A stretch of DNA of 57,617 nucleotides from Clostridiales bacterium (GCA_017427465.1 JAFRST010000023.1:1-57617); one strand, 5' to 3'; counted from the stretch's first letter, positions 8,359 through 18,158 are shown. Numbers and translations: made by a program. Notes: generated by a model not told the origin, from the letters alone.

Positions 8359-9474
8359 ATGCTTGAATTTGACAACATAAGACTCGAACTTGAATCTTAC
8401 GAAGTGCCTGTAGCAGAGCTTAAGGATGCTCTTCACATTGACCGCGTATCTGACCAGATAAGCGAATACGAGAACCGTATGCAGGAGCCCGATTTCTGGA
8501 ATAACGTCGAGAAGGCTACTGAGATCCAGCAGACGTTAGGCAGACTTAAGAAAAAGGTTGAGAGCTATAACTCACTTGTAGCTGAGCGTGAAGACCTTCT
8601 GGCTCTCTGCGAGCTTGCTAATGAAGAAGAGGACATGGATTCTCTTGAAGAACTCAGGACTTCTACAGCCAAGTTCAAGGAAGACTTTGAGAAGATGCGC
8701 TTAGAGACACTTCTTACAGGTCCTTACGATGCAAATAACGCAACTATTACACTTCATGCCGGTGCCGGCGGCACAGAGGCTATGGACTGGTGCTCCATGC
8801 TCTACAGAATGTACACCAGATGGGCTGAGAGCCACGGCTTTGGCGTAGAGGAACTCGATTACGTTGAAGGCGATACAGCAGGCATACAGTCAGTTTCTTT
8901 TATGATCAAGGGCGATTACGCTTACGGCTTTTTAAGATCAGAGCTTGGTGTACACAGACTCGTAAGGATCTCTCCTTTTGATTCTGCGGGAAGAAGACAC
9001 ACTTCATTTGCTTCATGCGAAGTCATTCCTGAATTGGACCAGAAGACTGAAGACGACATTAAGATCGATATGTCTGATGTCCGTGTAGATACTTACCGTG
9101 CTACAGGTAAGGGCGGTCAGCATATCAACAAGACCGATACGGCTGTCCGTATGACTCATAACCCTACCGGAATCGTTGTTTCCTGCCAGGCAGAGAGATC
9201 ACAGCTCCAGAATAAGGAAACGTGCTTGAGAATGCTCAAGGCTAAGCTTTTCGCACTCGCAAGGGCATCTGAGATGGAGAAGATCGAAGACCTTAAGGGC
9301 AACCAGATGGAGATCGCATGGGGCTCACAGATCAGATCATATGTATTCTGTCCGTATACACTCGTTAAGGACAACAGAACAGGCTATGAAGAAGTTGACG
9401 TCGATTCCGTTATGGACGGCAACTTAGACGGATTCATCAATGCTTATCTGTCCGGTATGAAGAACGAGAAGTAA
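8359..9474 (+). CDS. prfB: Peptide chain release factor 2
   Basis: Recognises UGA and UAA stop codons and triggers peptide release. The codon-recognition tripeptide SPF occurs in RISPFDS at about residue 204, and the peptidyl-transferase-site GGQ occurs in KGGQHINK at about residue 251. 371 residues is normal for RF2. The reading frame is open from ATG to stop, with no in-frame TGA near codon 25, so the autoregulatory +1 frameshift found in most prfB genes is absent. It starts three bases after the aminotransferase stop with AAGAGG just upstream, so it is likely translationally coupled. Confidence 0.95.
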   Translation: MLEFDNIRLELESYEVPVAELKDALHIDRVSDQISEYENRMQEPDFWNNVEKATEIQQTLGRLKKKVESYNSLVAEREDLLALCELANEEEDMDSLEELRTSTAKFKEDFEKMRLETLLTGPYDANNATITLHAGAGGTEAMDWCSMLYRMYTRWAESHGFGVEELDYVEGDTAGIQSVSFMIKGDYAYGFLRSELGVHRLVRISPFDSAGRRHTSFASCEVIPELDQKTEDDIKIDMSDVRVDTYRATGKGGQHINKTDTAVRMTHNPTGIVVSCQAERSQLQNKETCLRMLKAKLFALARASEMEKIEDLKGNQMEIAWGSQIRSYVFCPYTLVKDNRTGYEEVDVDSVMDGNLDGFINAYLSGMKNEK

Positions 9475-9497
9475 ACTTATTGAATAATTTATTTATC

Positions 9498-9523
9498 AAG
9501 CCCGGTTTGTCCGGGCTTTTTTA
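9498..9523 (+). terminator. Rho-independent terminator after prfB
   Basis: AAGCCCGG (9498-9505) pairs with CCGGGCTT (9511-9518) across a TTTGT loop and continues into a run of T. It ends the alaR-alaT-prfB unit. Confidence 0.9.
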
Positions 9524-9542
9524 TTTTCTTGCAATCTGTGCG

Positions 9543-10358
9543 TCAAAGCGGCTCAAAGTAAGGCTTGTGTTTTTTGAAGTAGACAGATTCGGCAAATCCC
9601 AAGGATTTAACGTATTCAACGGCTTCGTTGAAGCATACGGCAAAAGTTCCGGGGAAGTGTGAGTCAGATCCGAATGTGATGAGCTTTCCGCCCATATCTT
9701 TATATCTTTTAAGAACGGCAGCATCAGGAAGTGACCTCGTAAAGCCTCCGTCTCTGTGCTTTTGGATCGATTTGGTGTTGATCTCAAGGGCTTTTTCCTT
9801 GGCGATCATAACTTCGAAAAGCCTGTCGAATTCTTTAGGGCATTCTTCGTAAGTAACGAAATCATCCTTGTTGTCGGTATATCTGTTGATGTAATCATAG
9901 TGCGCTACAACGTCGAAATTGTTGCACATCTCGCACATCTCGGCCATGATGCCCAGATATTCGCTGTGCAGTTCTTTGGCAGGCAATTTATAGCAATCCC
10001 TGACCATATAGAAATCCTCACCTCGGAAAAGATGGGCGCTGAGAAGAACGACGTCCAGCGGGATGGAGGCTGCAACTTTATCTATTTCTCCTGCCACATG
10101 TTTCTGATAGCCGAATTCGATGCCCTTAAGAAGCTCTAATTCGCCTGCTTTTTCGCGCCATTGCTCAAAAGCGAGGTTATATTCATTGAGATCGAACATC
10201 CAGTTCAAGCCCTCATAATCGGGGTAGTCGATCTCATAGTGCTCGGTAATGCCGATCCTTGTAAAGCCTTTGGATCTTGCTTCGTTTATGAGTTCATCAA
10301 TCGATTGTCCTGCATCTGCAGAGAAGTGTTTTGTATGGTTATGTCCGTCAGTTATCAT
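9543..10358 (-). CDS. hisK: Histidinol-phosphatase of the PHP family
   Basis: Metal-dependent phosphatase of the PHP fold, predicted to dephosphorylate histidinol phosphate. Metal-binding motifs are DGHNHT at residues 4-9, GITEHYE, the LSAHL region, VAHYDYI and the late FGSDSHFPG. 271 residues fits HisK/HisJ. No other his genes are in the window, and related PHP proteins act on other phosphoesters, so the substrate is inferred. The start has AGAGGAC a few bases before the ATG. Confidence 0.8.
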   Translation of the reverse strand: MITDGHNHTKHFSADAGQSIDELINEARSKGFTRIGITEHYEIDYPDYEGLNWMFDLNEYNLAFEQWREKAGELELLKGIEFGYQKHVAGEIDKVAASIPLDVVLLSAHLFRGEDFYMVRDCYKLPAKELHSEYLGIMAEMCEMCNNFDVVAHYDYINRYTDNKDDFVTYEECPKEFDRLFEVMIAKEKALEINTKSIQKHRDGGFTRSLPDAAVLKRYKDMGGKLITFGSDSHFPGTFAVCFNEAVEYVKSLGFAESVYFKKHKPYFEPL

Positions 10359-10394
10359 TTTGTCCTCTTAATTAAAAGATTTTATTTTACTTTA

Positions 10395-10403
10395 TGGTAT
10401 CAT
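10395..10403 (+). promoter_or_regulatory. Possible extended -10 element before the M18 aminopeptidase gene
   Basis: TGGTATCAT matches TGnTATNAT about 27 bases before the ATG, in the divergent gap with hisK. No clear -35 was found. Confidence 0.35.
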
Positions 10404-10429
10404 AAGTTCATTAGAAAGAGGTGATACTT

Positions 10430-11866
10430 ATGCCCAAGAAAAAAGAAACCAAGAAGATCAAGACAAGCGAGCTTTTCGCTGAATTCCCGAACCTTTATGA
10501 GGTAGCTTCACAAGATGATATGACAGCTACTTTTAATTTCGCCGAGGAATATAAGGCATTTTTGGATAATTCCAAGACAGAACGTGAATTTGCCGCAAAT
10601 GCCATTCAGGCAGCAGAAGATCTCGGATATGTTGATATCGCTACCAAGGATACCTTAAAGCCCGGTGACAAGGTCTACCAGAGCATTAAAGGAAAGGGCT
10701 TTGCAGCAGCCGTTATCGGTAAGAAGGGCCCTGCTGAAGGCTTTAATATCTTAGGTGCCCATATCGATTCTCCCAGACTGGACTTGAAGCCCAATCCGAT
10801 CTATGAGGACAGTGATACTGTTTACTTCAAGACCCACTATTATGGCGGTATCAAGAAGTACCAGTGGACCACGATCCCTCTTGCTGTTCATGGCGTTGTA
10901 TTTACTAATGACGGCAAGGCTCATCAGATCGTAGTAGGTGAGAAGGATACGGATCCAGTATTCTATATTACTGACCTTCTTCCGCATCTCGGAAATGAAC
11001 AGATGACTAAGAAAGCATCGGATTTCATTCCTGCTGAAGACCTTAACGTGATCATCGGCGGTATTCCCTGCACAGATGAAAAGAAGGCTAAGGATATCTT
11101 CAAAGCCGGAGTCCTGAAGATCCTTTTCGAGCAGTACGGCATCAAGGAGAAGGATTTCGTTTCTGCAGAGATCGAGATCGTTCCTGCTACACATGCGAGA
11201 GACGTAGGTTTTGACCGTGCATATATCGCAGCTTACGGTCACGATGATAAGGTCTGCGCTTATCCTGCACTTAGAGCGTTGCTCGCACAGGAGAAGCCCA
11301 AGAAGACCTGTGTCTGCCTGCTTACGGATAAGGAAGAGATCGGTTCTTATTCCAATTCAGGTGCTACTTCCAATCTTTATGAGAACTTCCTGATGGAAGT
11401 ATTCGCTAAGGCTGAAGGCGGCATCGATAAGTTCAATACTTTGAAGTTCCGTAAGGCTCTTGCTGCTACCAAGATGCTTTCTACTGACGTAACAACCGCT
11501 TACGATCCCAAGTACGCTTCAGTATTTGAGAAGAACAATACTGCATTCATGTCACACGGTCTTAAGATCGAGAAGTACACAGGTGCAAGAGGCAAGTCGG
11601 GATGCTCTGAAGCTACAGGTGATTTCATTGCTGAGATCACGGATATCTTTGAGAAGAATTCAATCCCGTGGCAGACAGGTGAGCTCGGACGTATCGATGC
11701 AGGCGGCGGCGGAACGATCGCAGCCATCATGGCTGAGCTCGGCATGGACGTTGTCGATATGGGCGTTCCCGTATGGTCAATGCATGCTCCTGTCGAAGTG
11801 ATCTCTAAGATCGACCTTTACTATCTCTATCTCGGATATAAGGCATTCATCGAGAATATCGGATAA
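10430..11866 (+). CDS. M18 family aminopeptidase
   Basis: Cytoplasmic dinuclear-zinc aminopeptidase. Motifs include LGAHIDSPRLDLKPNP (first metal His/Asp), the domain with GGGGT-type turns, LTDKEEIGSYSNSGA (catalytic Glu pair), and the C-terminal VWSMHAPVEVISKIDL with the last metal-binding His. The length of about 478 residues is standard for M18. The ATG at 10430 is preferred over an in-frame GTG at 10421, because AGAGGTGAT there is the ribosome site itself. The stop overlaps the next start by one base (TAATG), so it is coupled to cls. Confidence 0.9.
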   Translation: MPKKKETKKIKTSELFAEFPNLYEVASQDDMTATFNFAEEYKAFLDNSKTEREFAANAIQAAEDLGYVDIATKDTLKPGDKVYQSIKGKGFAAAVIGKKGPAEGFNILGAHIDSPRLDLKPNPIYEDSDTVYFKTHYYGGIKKYQWTTIPLAVHGVVFTNDGKAHQIVVGEKDTDPVFYITDLLPHLGNEQMTKKASDFIPAEDLNVIIGGIPCTDEKKAKDIFKAGVLKILFEQYGIKEKDFVSAEIEIVPATHARDVGFDRAYIAAYGHDDKVCAYPALRALLAQEKPKKTCVCLLTDKEEIGSYSNSGATSNLYENFLMEVFAKAEGGIDKFNTLKFRKALAATKMLSTDVTTAYDPKYASVFEKNNTAFMSHGLKIEKYTGARGKSGCSEATGDFIAEITDIFEKNSIPWQTGELGRIDAGGGGTIAAIMAELGMDVVDMGVPVWSMHAPVEVISKIDLYYLYLGYKAFIENIG

Positions 11867-13425
11867 TGGCTAAGAAAAGAACGGTAGAACGTAAAACTGC
11901 GATAAAGAACAGTGTCGGAAGAATAATTGTCTTCAGTCTCTTTATCATTGCTCAGTTAGTCGGTTTTGCCGTTCTTGCTTATTATCTCGGAAGCATATTT
12001 CCGGCTTTGGATGTTGGTATCAGAGTTATTGCTTTGATGGTTGCTCTTGGTATCAACGCAAGAGATCACAACGGTGTTTTCAAGCTCATCTGGGTAATAG
12101 TCATTCTTTTGCTGCCTATCCCGGGACTCCTTTTCTATGCGCTTAACAACTTCAGCAGCTCTAAGATCAAGATCAAGAGACGCCTTGATAAGGTTGACGT
12201 CATGGTTTTCAGCCATCTGAATTTCAATGACGATGTTTTTGTTGAGTTTAAGCAGGAAGATCCCGCCAGAGCTTCAAATGCCAGATATCTTAGGAATTAT
12301 GACTTTCCTATCTATGATGGTACTGCGATCAAGTATTACTCTGTAGCTTATGACAGTTATCTTGATCAGATTGAAGACATCAAGAAGGCTGAGAAGTTCG
12401 TATATCTTGAATATCATGCCATCGAGAATAAAAAGGCATTCGAGCCGCTTCATGAAGTGTTGAAGGAGAGAGCGGCTGCAGGCGTTGACTGCAGAGTTTT
12501 GTATGATGATGTAGGTTCGTTTACTTTTATTAATCCTGCATTTATCAAGATGCTCGAATCCGAAGGCATCAAGTGTAATGCATTTAACCCTGCATATCCT
12601 ATCGTTGCTCTTTTTATGAATAACCGTGATCATAGGAAGATCACGGTTGTTGACGGCAAGGTAGGTTACACGGGCGGATACAACATAGCGGACGAGTATT
12701 TTAATTTCGTTAATCCTTACGGTAGATGGAAGGACAACGGTATCAGACTTGCAGGTCCTGCCGTCGACAGCCTTACGGCGATGTTCATCGAGATGTGGAA
12801 CTTTGCTGATCTTAAGCGTAAAGAAGACGATATGATGACCTTTGATTCGGCAGGAGTTAAGCCGATTCCCGGTGTAAAGGGTTATTGCGTTCCTTATTGT
12901 GACAGCCCGCTTGATAACGAGCCTGTCGGAGAGAATGTTTACCTTAACATGATCAACAATTCCCAGGAATATTGCTGGATCATGTCGCCTTATCTTGTGC
13001 TCTCGGACGAGATCTCCAGAGCTTTGAGGATCGCTGCCAAGCGAGGCATTGACGTAAGGATCATGACCCCTGGCATTCCTGATAAGAAGCTTACTTATCA
13101 TGTTACGAGATCTTACTACAACATGCTTATAAAAGGCGGAGTAAAGATCTTCGAATACACACCGGGCTTTAACCATTCGAAGACATTTTTGTGTGATGAT
13201 ACTTGCGCTGTAGTAGGAACCATCAATCTTGATTTCAGAAGCCTTTATCATCATTTCGAGAATGCCGTCTACATGTATAAGACAGACTGCATTCCGGATA
13301 TCAAGATGGACTTCATCGAGACATTTGCTGAGTGCCGTGATGTCACTGAGAAATACAGGAAGAACCCTAATATCTTTGTCAGGTTCTTTAAGTCCATCTT
13401 AAGACTTATCGCACCGTTGCTATAA
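11866..13425 (+). CDS. cls: Cardiolipin synthase (phospholipase D superfamily)
   Basis: Joins two phosphatidylglycerol molecules to cardiolipin at the membrane. Two HxKxxxxD-type catalytic motifs are present: DHRKITVVDGKVGYTGG near residue 255 and NHSKTFLCDDTCAVVGT near 435. The N-terminus has two adjacent hydrophobic segments (about 19-44 and 66-90), the usual Cls anchor. 519 residues is slightly longer than typical (480-510). The gene begins on the last base of the M18 stop codon and is followed closely by an amidohydrolase. Confidence 0.93.
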   Translation: MAKKRTVERKTAIKNSVGRIIVFSLFIIAQLVGFAVLAYYLGSIFPALDVGIRVIALMVALGINARDHNGVFKLIWVIVILLLPIPGLLFYALNNFSSSKIKIKRRLDKVDVMVFSHLNFNDDVFVEFKQEDPARASNARYLRNYDFPIYDGTAIKYYSVAYDSYLDQIEDIKKAEKFVYLEYHAIENKKAFEPLHEVLKERAAAGVDCRVLYDDVGSFTFINPAFIKMLESEGIKCNAFNPAYPIVALFMNNRDHRKITVVDGKVGYTGGYNIADEYFNFVNPYGRWKDNGIRLAGPAVDSLTAMFIEMWNFADLKRKEDDMMTFDSAGVKPIPGVKGYCVPYCDSPLDNEPVGENVYLNMINNSQEYCWIMSPYLVLSDEISRALRIAAKRGIDVRIMTPGIPDKKLTYHVTRSYYNMLIKGGVKIFEYTPGFNHSKTFLCDDTCAVVGTINLDFRSLYHHFENAVYMYKTDCIPDIKMDFIETFAECRDVTEKYRKNPNIFVRFFKSILRLIAPLL

Positions 13426-13448
13426 CAGAAAAACAGAAAGGAATATAT

Positions 13449-14711
13449 ATGTCTGTTCGTTTTTATAATTGCAGAATTCTTACCATGAGTGATGACACGA
13501 TCATCGAAGGTGAGCTGTGGACAGATAACGACCGCATCAGCTATATCGGTCCTGCAAAATCAGTATCAGATAAGAGATTTGACCGTGAGATCGACTGCAA
13601 GGGCAATCTCCTTATGCCCGGATTAAAGAATGCACATACGCATTCTGCTATGACGTTCTCCAGATCACTTGCTGATGAATACTGTCTTAATGACTGGCTT
13701 CACAAGGCTATTTTCCCCAGAGAAGCAAATCTTACGCCTGAGCATGTTTACTGGTTTGCCAAGCTTGCTTACGCAGATTATCTTGCAGGCGGAATAACTG
13801 CCTGCTTTGACATGTATTTCCATAAGTATGAGAATGCGAAGGCGGCTGTTGAGACCGGCTTCAGACACGTTTTCTGCGGTGCTGCCAACGATTACGGCGG
13901 ATTCGATATGTTAGAGCAGAATTACATCGATCTTAATGATTACGATCCGCTGGTATCCTTCAAGCTCGGATTCCATGCTGAGTATACGACTTGCGAAGAT
14001 AATCTTAAGGTCATGTCTGATCTGGCACACAAGTACAGCGCGCCAGTTTATACACATATTTCAGAGACTTCTGAAGAAGTGGATGGATGTAAGGAGCGCT
14101 ATGGCGTTACACCTGCAGTACTCTTTGATAAGCTCGGCATTTTTGACTTCGGCGGCGGCGGATTCCACTGTGTATGGTTTACTGATGAGGATAGGGATAT
14201 CTTCAAGAATAGAGACCTCTGGTCTGTTTTTAATGCTTGCTCTAACTTGAAGCTTGCCAGCGGTATAACGCCTGTATACAAGTTCATCGAAAAGAATATG
14301 AATATCGCCATCGGTACTGATGGAGCAGGTTCAAATAACGCGCTTTCGATGTTCCGCGAGATGTATCTTGATACTGTTCTTTCGAACGTTGAGACGCACA
14401 ATACCGCAGCTGTTGATCCTTTCACTATCCTTAAGGCAGGGACTTCAGGCGGAGCTCTTTGCATGGGCCTTAATGATTGTGATGTTCTATCTGAGGGCAA
14501 GAAGGCTGATATTATCATGATCGACATGAATAAGCCTTCGATGCAGCCTGAGAATAATATCGTCAGAAATATTGTTTATAGTGCGGATAACGACTGCGTC
14601 AAGATGACCATGATAGATGGTAAGATCCTTTATGAAGACGGAGTCTACACAACGCTCGATATCTGTGAAATAATCCGCGAATGCAACAAGTTTAAGAAGG
14701 ATCTTGTCTGA
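13449..14711 (+). CDS. Amidohydrolase of the MTA/SAH deaminase (MtaD/SsnA) group
   Basis: 420-residue metal-dependent hydrolase. The zinc ligands appear in NAHTHSAMTF (HxH), LGFHAEYT, THISETSEEV and the late GTDGAGSNNAL with its catalytic Asp. The wording MPGLKNAHTHSAM and SNLKLASG is that of methylthioadenosine/S-adenosylhomocysteine deaminases and related chlorohydrolase-like enzymes, which deaminate adenosine-type or guanine-type bases. The position usually written VxHNPxSNLK reads VFNACSNLK, so the usual His is missing and the substrate may differ. AGAAAGGA at 13434-13441 supports the start. Confidence 0.8.
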   Translation: MSVRFYNCRILTMSDDTIIEGELWTDNDRISYIGPAKSVSDKRFDREIDCKGNLLMPGLKNAHTHSAMTFSRSLADEYCLNDWLHKAIFPREANLTPEHVYWFAKLAYADYLAGGITACFDMYFHKYENAKAAVETGFRHVFCGAANDYGGFDMLEQNYIDLNDYDPLVSFKLGFHAEYTTCEDNLKVMSDLAHKYSAPVYTHISETSEEVDGCKERYGVTPAVLFDKLGIFDFGGGGFHCVWFTDEDRDIFKNRDLWSVFNACSNLKLASGITPVYKFIEKNMNIAIGTDGAGSNNALSMFREMYLDTVLSNVETHNTAAVDPFTILKAGTSGGALCMGLNDCDVLSEGKKADIIMIDMNKPSMQPENNIVRNIVYSADNDCVKMTMIDGKILYEDGVYTTLDICEIIRECNKFKKDLV

Positions 14712-14718
14712 CCGAGTC

Positions 14719-16440
14719 ATGAAGTTAATCTTTGACCACATCGGTAAATACAAAGCAGCTTCGATCTTAAGCCCTGTGTTTAAGCTCCTTGAAGCATGCT
14801 TTGAATTAATTGTTCCTCTTATTGTTGCCGGAGTGATCGACAACGGTATCAAAAAAGGTGATGCGGGTTATGTGTGGTCGCATGTTCCTATCCTTGTTCT
14901 TTTCGCTGTTATCGGATTTGCCAGCGCGATTACGGCACAGTATTTTGCTGCATATTCCGCGACAGGAATATCTTCGGGAATACGTAAGAGTCTTCATGAC
15001 AAGCTTCAGACTTTGTCTGTTTCAGATTATGAGAAGATCGGTTCATCCGGAATGGTAACGCTTCTTACATCAGACGTTAATCAGATCCAGACCGGTATCA
15101 ATCTTTTCCTGAGACTTCTCTTAAGATCTCCGTTTATTGTAATCGGCGCTTGCATAATGGCTGCTGTAGTAAAGCCTTCCATGGCATTGATCCTAGTCGC
15201 TTGCACATTGATTCTTGCTGTTGTTATCGCACTTAATATGAAGTTCTCGATCTTAAGGCATAAAGAATCCAGATCAGGATTGGACAGCCTTGTTAAGAAA
15301 ACTTCGAACGGAATAGCAGGCGAGAGGGTGATCAGAGGCTTTAACAAGACTTCTGAAGACTACGGTAAGTTTGAAGCAAAGAGCAAGAGCCTTAAGACAT
15401 CGCAGATCAAAGCAGCTGATTTTGCGGCATGGCTCAATCCTTTGACCTATGCTGTGGTAAATCTCGGCATATGTCTCTTGATCTACCGCGGAGCGATTCA
15501 TTTTAATACAGGATCACTTACCGATGGTCAGGTCGTAGCGCTCTATAATTACATGTCGCAGATTTTGATCGAGCTGGTTAAGCTCGCAAATCTCATCGTT
15601 TCTGTTTCTAGAGCTTATGCATGCGTTAAAAGAGCCGAAAGTCTCATGGAGATAAACAGTACTGCAATTTCCGGTACCGAAGAGCTTCCTTCGGCCACAC
15701 CGTTGTCTGTATCAATGAAGAATGTCTCTTTTACTTATCCCGGCAATGTAGAAGAATCAGTCAAAGATTTTTCTGTTGATATAAGGCCGGGCGAGACGAT
15801 TGGCATCATCGGAAGCACCGGTTGCGGTAAATCTACTGCTGCAGCTCTTATTGCTGGTATCTATAATGCCGATGAAGGAGAAGTCGACATCGACGGAAAG
15901 AATATCAGGAATATCTCGTCATCGAGTCTTGCTTCAGCTGTCGGGATGAGCCTTCAGAAGACCAGGCTTTTTAAAGGTTCGCTTAAAGATAACATTACGT
16001 TAGGCAGAGCTTACATTAATGACGATAGTATTGAGTCAGCATGCAAAGCTTCTTGCAGTGATGATGTCATCTCTACCAAGAAGGAAGGTCTGGACTTTGT
16101 TATTTCAGACGGCGGAGCGGGTCTTTCAGGCGGACAGAGACAGAGGATCGGTATCGCCAGAGCTTTGGCGGGTAACCCCGGTATAGTTATTCTTGACGAT
16201 TCAACTTCTGCCTTGGATTGGGGAACCGAGAAAAGGCTTCTTAACAATCTTTCGAGCCTTCCTGTGAAGCCTACGACGATACTTATTTCACAAAAAGTCA
16301 GAACTTGCATGAACTGTGACCGCATCATTCTTATGGATGACGGCAGGATCGAAGCAATTGCTCCGCACGAAGAGCTTTTAAAGATATCAGAGAACTACAG
16401 ATACATGAATTCTCTTCAGATGAAGGGAGGCGCGACATGA
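14719..16440 (+). CDS. ABC exporter half-transporter, subunit with degenerate ATP site
   Basis: Fused membrane domain (six helices, about 15-300) and ATPase domain. Walker A GSTGCGKST is near residue 364 and the signature LSGGQRQR near 468. The Walker B region reads ILDDSTSALD, with Asp instead of the catalytic Glu, and the H-loop reads ISQKVRT, with Gln instead of His. It overlaps its partner gene by ATGA, and both subunits are 573 residues if translation begins at this ATG. An in-frame TTG at 14704 overlapping the amidohydrolase stop has AAGAAGG only three bases upstream and is an alternative start. Together with the next gene it forms an asymmetric heterodimeric exporter; the substrate is unknown. 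Confidence 0.88.
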   Translation: MKLIFDHIGKYKAASILSPVFKLLEACFELIVPLIVAGVIDNGIKKGDAGYVWSHVPILVLFAVIGFASAITAQYFAAYSATGISSGIRKSLHDKLQTLSVSDYEKIGSSGMVTLLTSDVNQIQTGINLFLRLLLRSPFIVIGACIMAAVVKPSMALILVACTLILAVVIALNMKFSILRHKESRSGLDSLVKKTSNGIAGERVIRGFNKTSEDYGKFEAKSKSLKTSQIKAADFAAWLNPLTYAVVNLGICLLIYRGAIHFNTGSLTDGQVVALYNYMSQILIELVKLANLIVSVSRAYACVKRAESLMEINSTAISGTEELPSATPLSVSMKNVSFTYPGNVEESVKDFSVDIRPGETIGIIGSTGCGKSTAAALIAGIYNADEGEVDIDGKNIRNISSSSLASAVGMSLQKTRLFKGSLKDNITLGRAYINDDSIESACKASCSDDVISTKKEGLDFVISDGGAGLSGGQRQRIGIARALAGNPGIVILDDSTSALDWGTEKRLLNNLSSLPVKPTTILISQKVRTCMNCDRIILMDDGRIEAIAPHEELLKISENYRYMNSLQMKGGAT

Positions 16441-18158
16441 ACAAGGTATCATTAAAGCGTCTTTTTTCCTACCTGAAAGGATCTTCCGGCCTTGCTGTCT
16501 TATCAGTTATTATCGGTCTGCTCTTCGGGTGCTCTACAGTCGCTATCCCTTATTTTGCGGGAAGAGCCATAGATAATCTCGGTGATATCGGTAAGCTGAC
16601 CGTTTATCTTGTGATAATTCTCGGCCTGATAGTTTCGGCTGCTTTGCTGCAGTTCGCACTTATCAAAATGAATAACAGGATCGCATTTAATATCGGTCAC
16701 AACTTAAGGATCGCAACTTATTCCAAGATGCACAGAGTAAAGATGTCTTACATCGATAAGACTTCTGCCGGAAAGCTTCAGAGCCTCATAATAAGTGATG
16801 TTGAGACCGTATCTGACGGTATGCTGTTGTTCTTAAACCAGTTTGCATCAGGTATATCAACGATCCTTATAACACTTGTTGTAATGTTCTTGATCAACTG
16901 GAAGATATCATTGATCGTCGTAGTCTTTACACCCGTATCGATTGCAGTCTCTACAGCTATTGCCAAGGGCGCTTATAAGTCCTTTGCAAAGCAGGCTGAG
17001 ATCAGATCAAAGCAGACTTCTTTTGTAGCCGAATCGGTTAATAATTTCCGTGAATGCAAGATCTATGATGTCACTGATAACAGGATCAATGGCTTTGACG
17101 AGATCAACGGTGAATACAGAAAGACATCTACAAAAGCTACGTTCCTGTCTTCGATCAGTAATCCGTCTTCAAGATTCGTCAATGCTTTGATCTATGCTGG
17201 CGTTGTTTTGACTGGGTGTCTCTCAGGTATTGGCAGTGCGATCACTGTAGGTGCCTTAACTTCGCTCCTGGCTTATGCTAACCAGTTTATGAAGCCGTTT
17301 AACGACTTGTCGGCCGTTTTCACTGAGCTTTCTGACAGTTTTGCATGCCTGGCACGGGTTTTCGGGTATCTGGACAGCCCGGAGATCCCTGAAGAAGAGG
17401 CAGATAAAGAGCTCCCGGATAAGAATGTACAGCTCGATATTGAGTTTAAGAACGTCAGCTTCTCATATGTTGAGGACAGACCGGTGCTTCAGGATATTTC
17501 GTTTAAGGTAGGAAAAGGGGAATCCTTTGCTATTGCAGGACCTACCGGATGCGGTAAGACAACGCTGATCAATCTGCTTATGCGCTATTATGAGCCTGAT
17601 TCGGGAGATATCTTCATCAACGGAAGATCCATTAAGGAGATCCCGAGATCTGAGCTTCGTCATTATATCGGCTTTGTATCCCAGGATACCTGGCTCTCAG
17701 ATGATACGGTTATGGAGAACATCAGATTCTCCGGTCCTCATATTACTGATGAAGAAGTCATTGAAGCCAGCAGGAAAGCCGGCTGTGATTCTTTTATAAG
17801 AAAGCTTCCAAAGCGTTATAATGAGATGTTAGACAACGAAAGAGATGATATCTCCGAAGGCCAGAAGCAGCTTCTGACTATAGCGAGGGCAATGGCATCG
17901 GATCCTTCGATCCTGATACTTGATGAAGCTACATCATCTGTTGACGTTGTCACGGAAGACCGTATCCAGAAAGCTGTGAAAAAGCTTCTTAACGGCCGAA
18001 CAAGTATTATAATTGCGCACAGGCTCTCGCAGATCACGAGCTGCGACAAAATCGTTGTAATAGACGGCGGCAAGGTCTCTGAAATCGGATCTCACGATGA
18101 GCTTATCGCAAACGGCGGATTTTACAGCAGGCTCTATGCCTCGTATATATCCGGATAA
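16437..18158 (+). CDS. ABC exporter half-transporter, subunit with intact ATP catalytic residues
   Basis: Second subunit of the exporter: six-helix membrane domain (about 15-300), then the ATPase. Walker A GPTGCGKTT is near residue 367, canonical Walker B ILDEATSSVD near 490-499, and the H-loop IAHRLSQI near 526. Its signature is altered to ISEGQKQL. The working ATP site therefore pairs its own Walker motifs with the LSGGQ of the upstream subunit, while the other site is degenerate, the arrangement described for TM287/288 and BmrCD. These families export drugs, lipids or peptides; nothing here fixes the cargo. Confidence 0.9.
   Translation: MNKVSLKRLFSYLKGSSGLAVLSVIIGLLFGCSTVAIPYFAGRAIDNLGDIGKLTVYLVIILGLIVSAALLQFALIKMNNRIAFNIGHNLRIATYSKMHRVKMSYIDKTSAGKLQSLIISDVETVSDGMLLFLNQFASGISTILITLVVMFLINWKISLIVVVFTPVSIAVSTAIAKGAYKSFAKQAEIRSKQTSFVAESVNNFRECKIYDVTDNRINGFDEINGEYRKTSTKATFLSSISNPSSRFVNALIYAGVVLTGCLSGIGSAITVGALTSLLAYANQFMKPFNDLSAVFTELSDSFACLARVFGYLDSPEIPEEEADKELPDKNVQLDIEFKNVSFSYVEDRPVLQDISFKVGKGESFAIAGPTGCGKTTLINLLMRYYEPDSGDIFINGRSIKEIPRSELRHYIGFVSQDTWLSDDTVMENIRFSGPHITDEEVIEASRKAGCDSFIRKLPKRYNEMLDNERDDISEGQKQLLTIARAMASDPSILILDEATSSVDVVTEDRIQKAVKKLLNGRTSIIIAHRLSQITSCDKIVVIDGGKVSEIGSHDELIANGGFYSRLYASYISG

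Noticed and set aside
12274..13254. Long minus-strand open frame (326 codons)
   Set aside because: It lies wholly inside the clear cardiolipin synthase gene and shows no family motifs.
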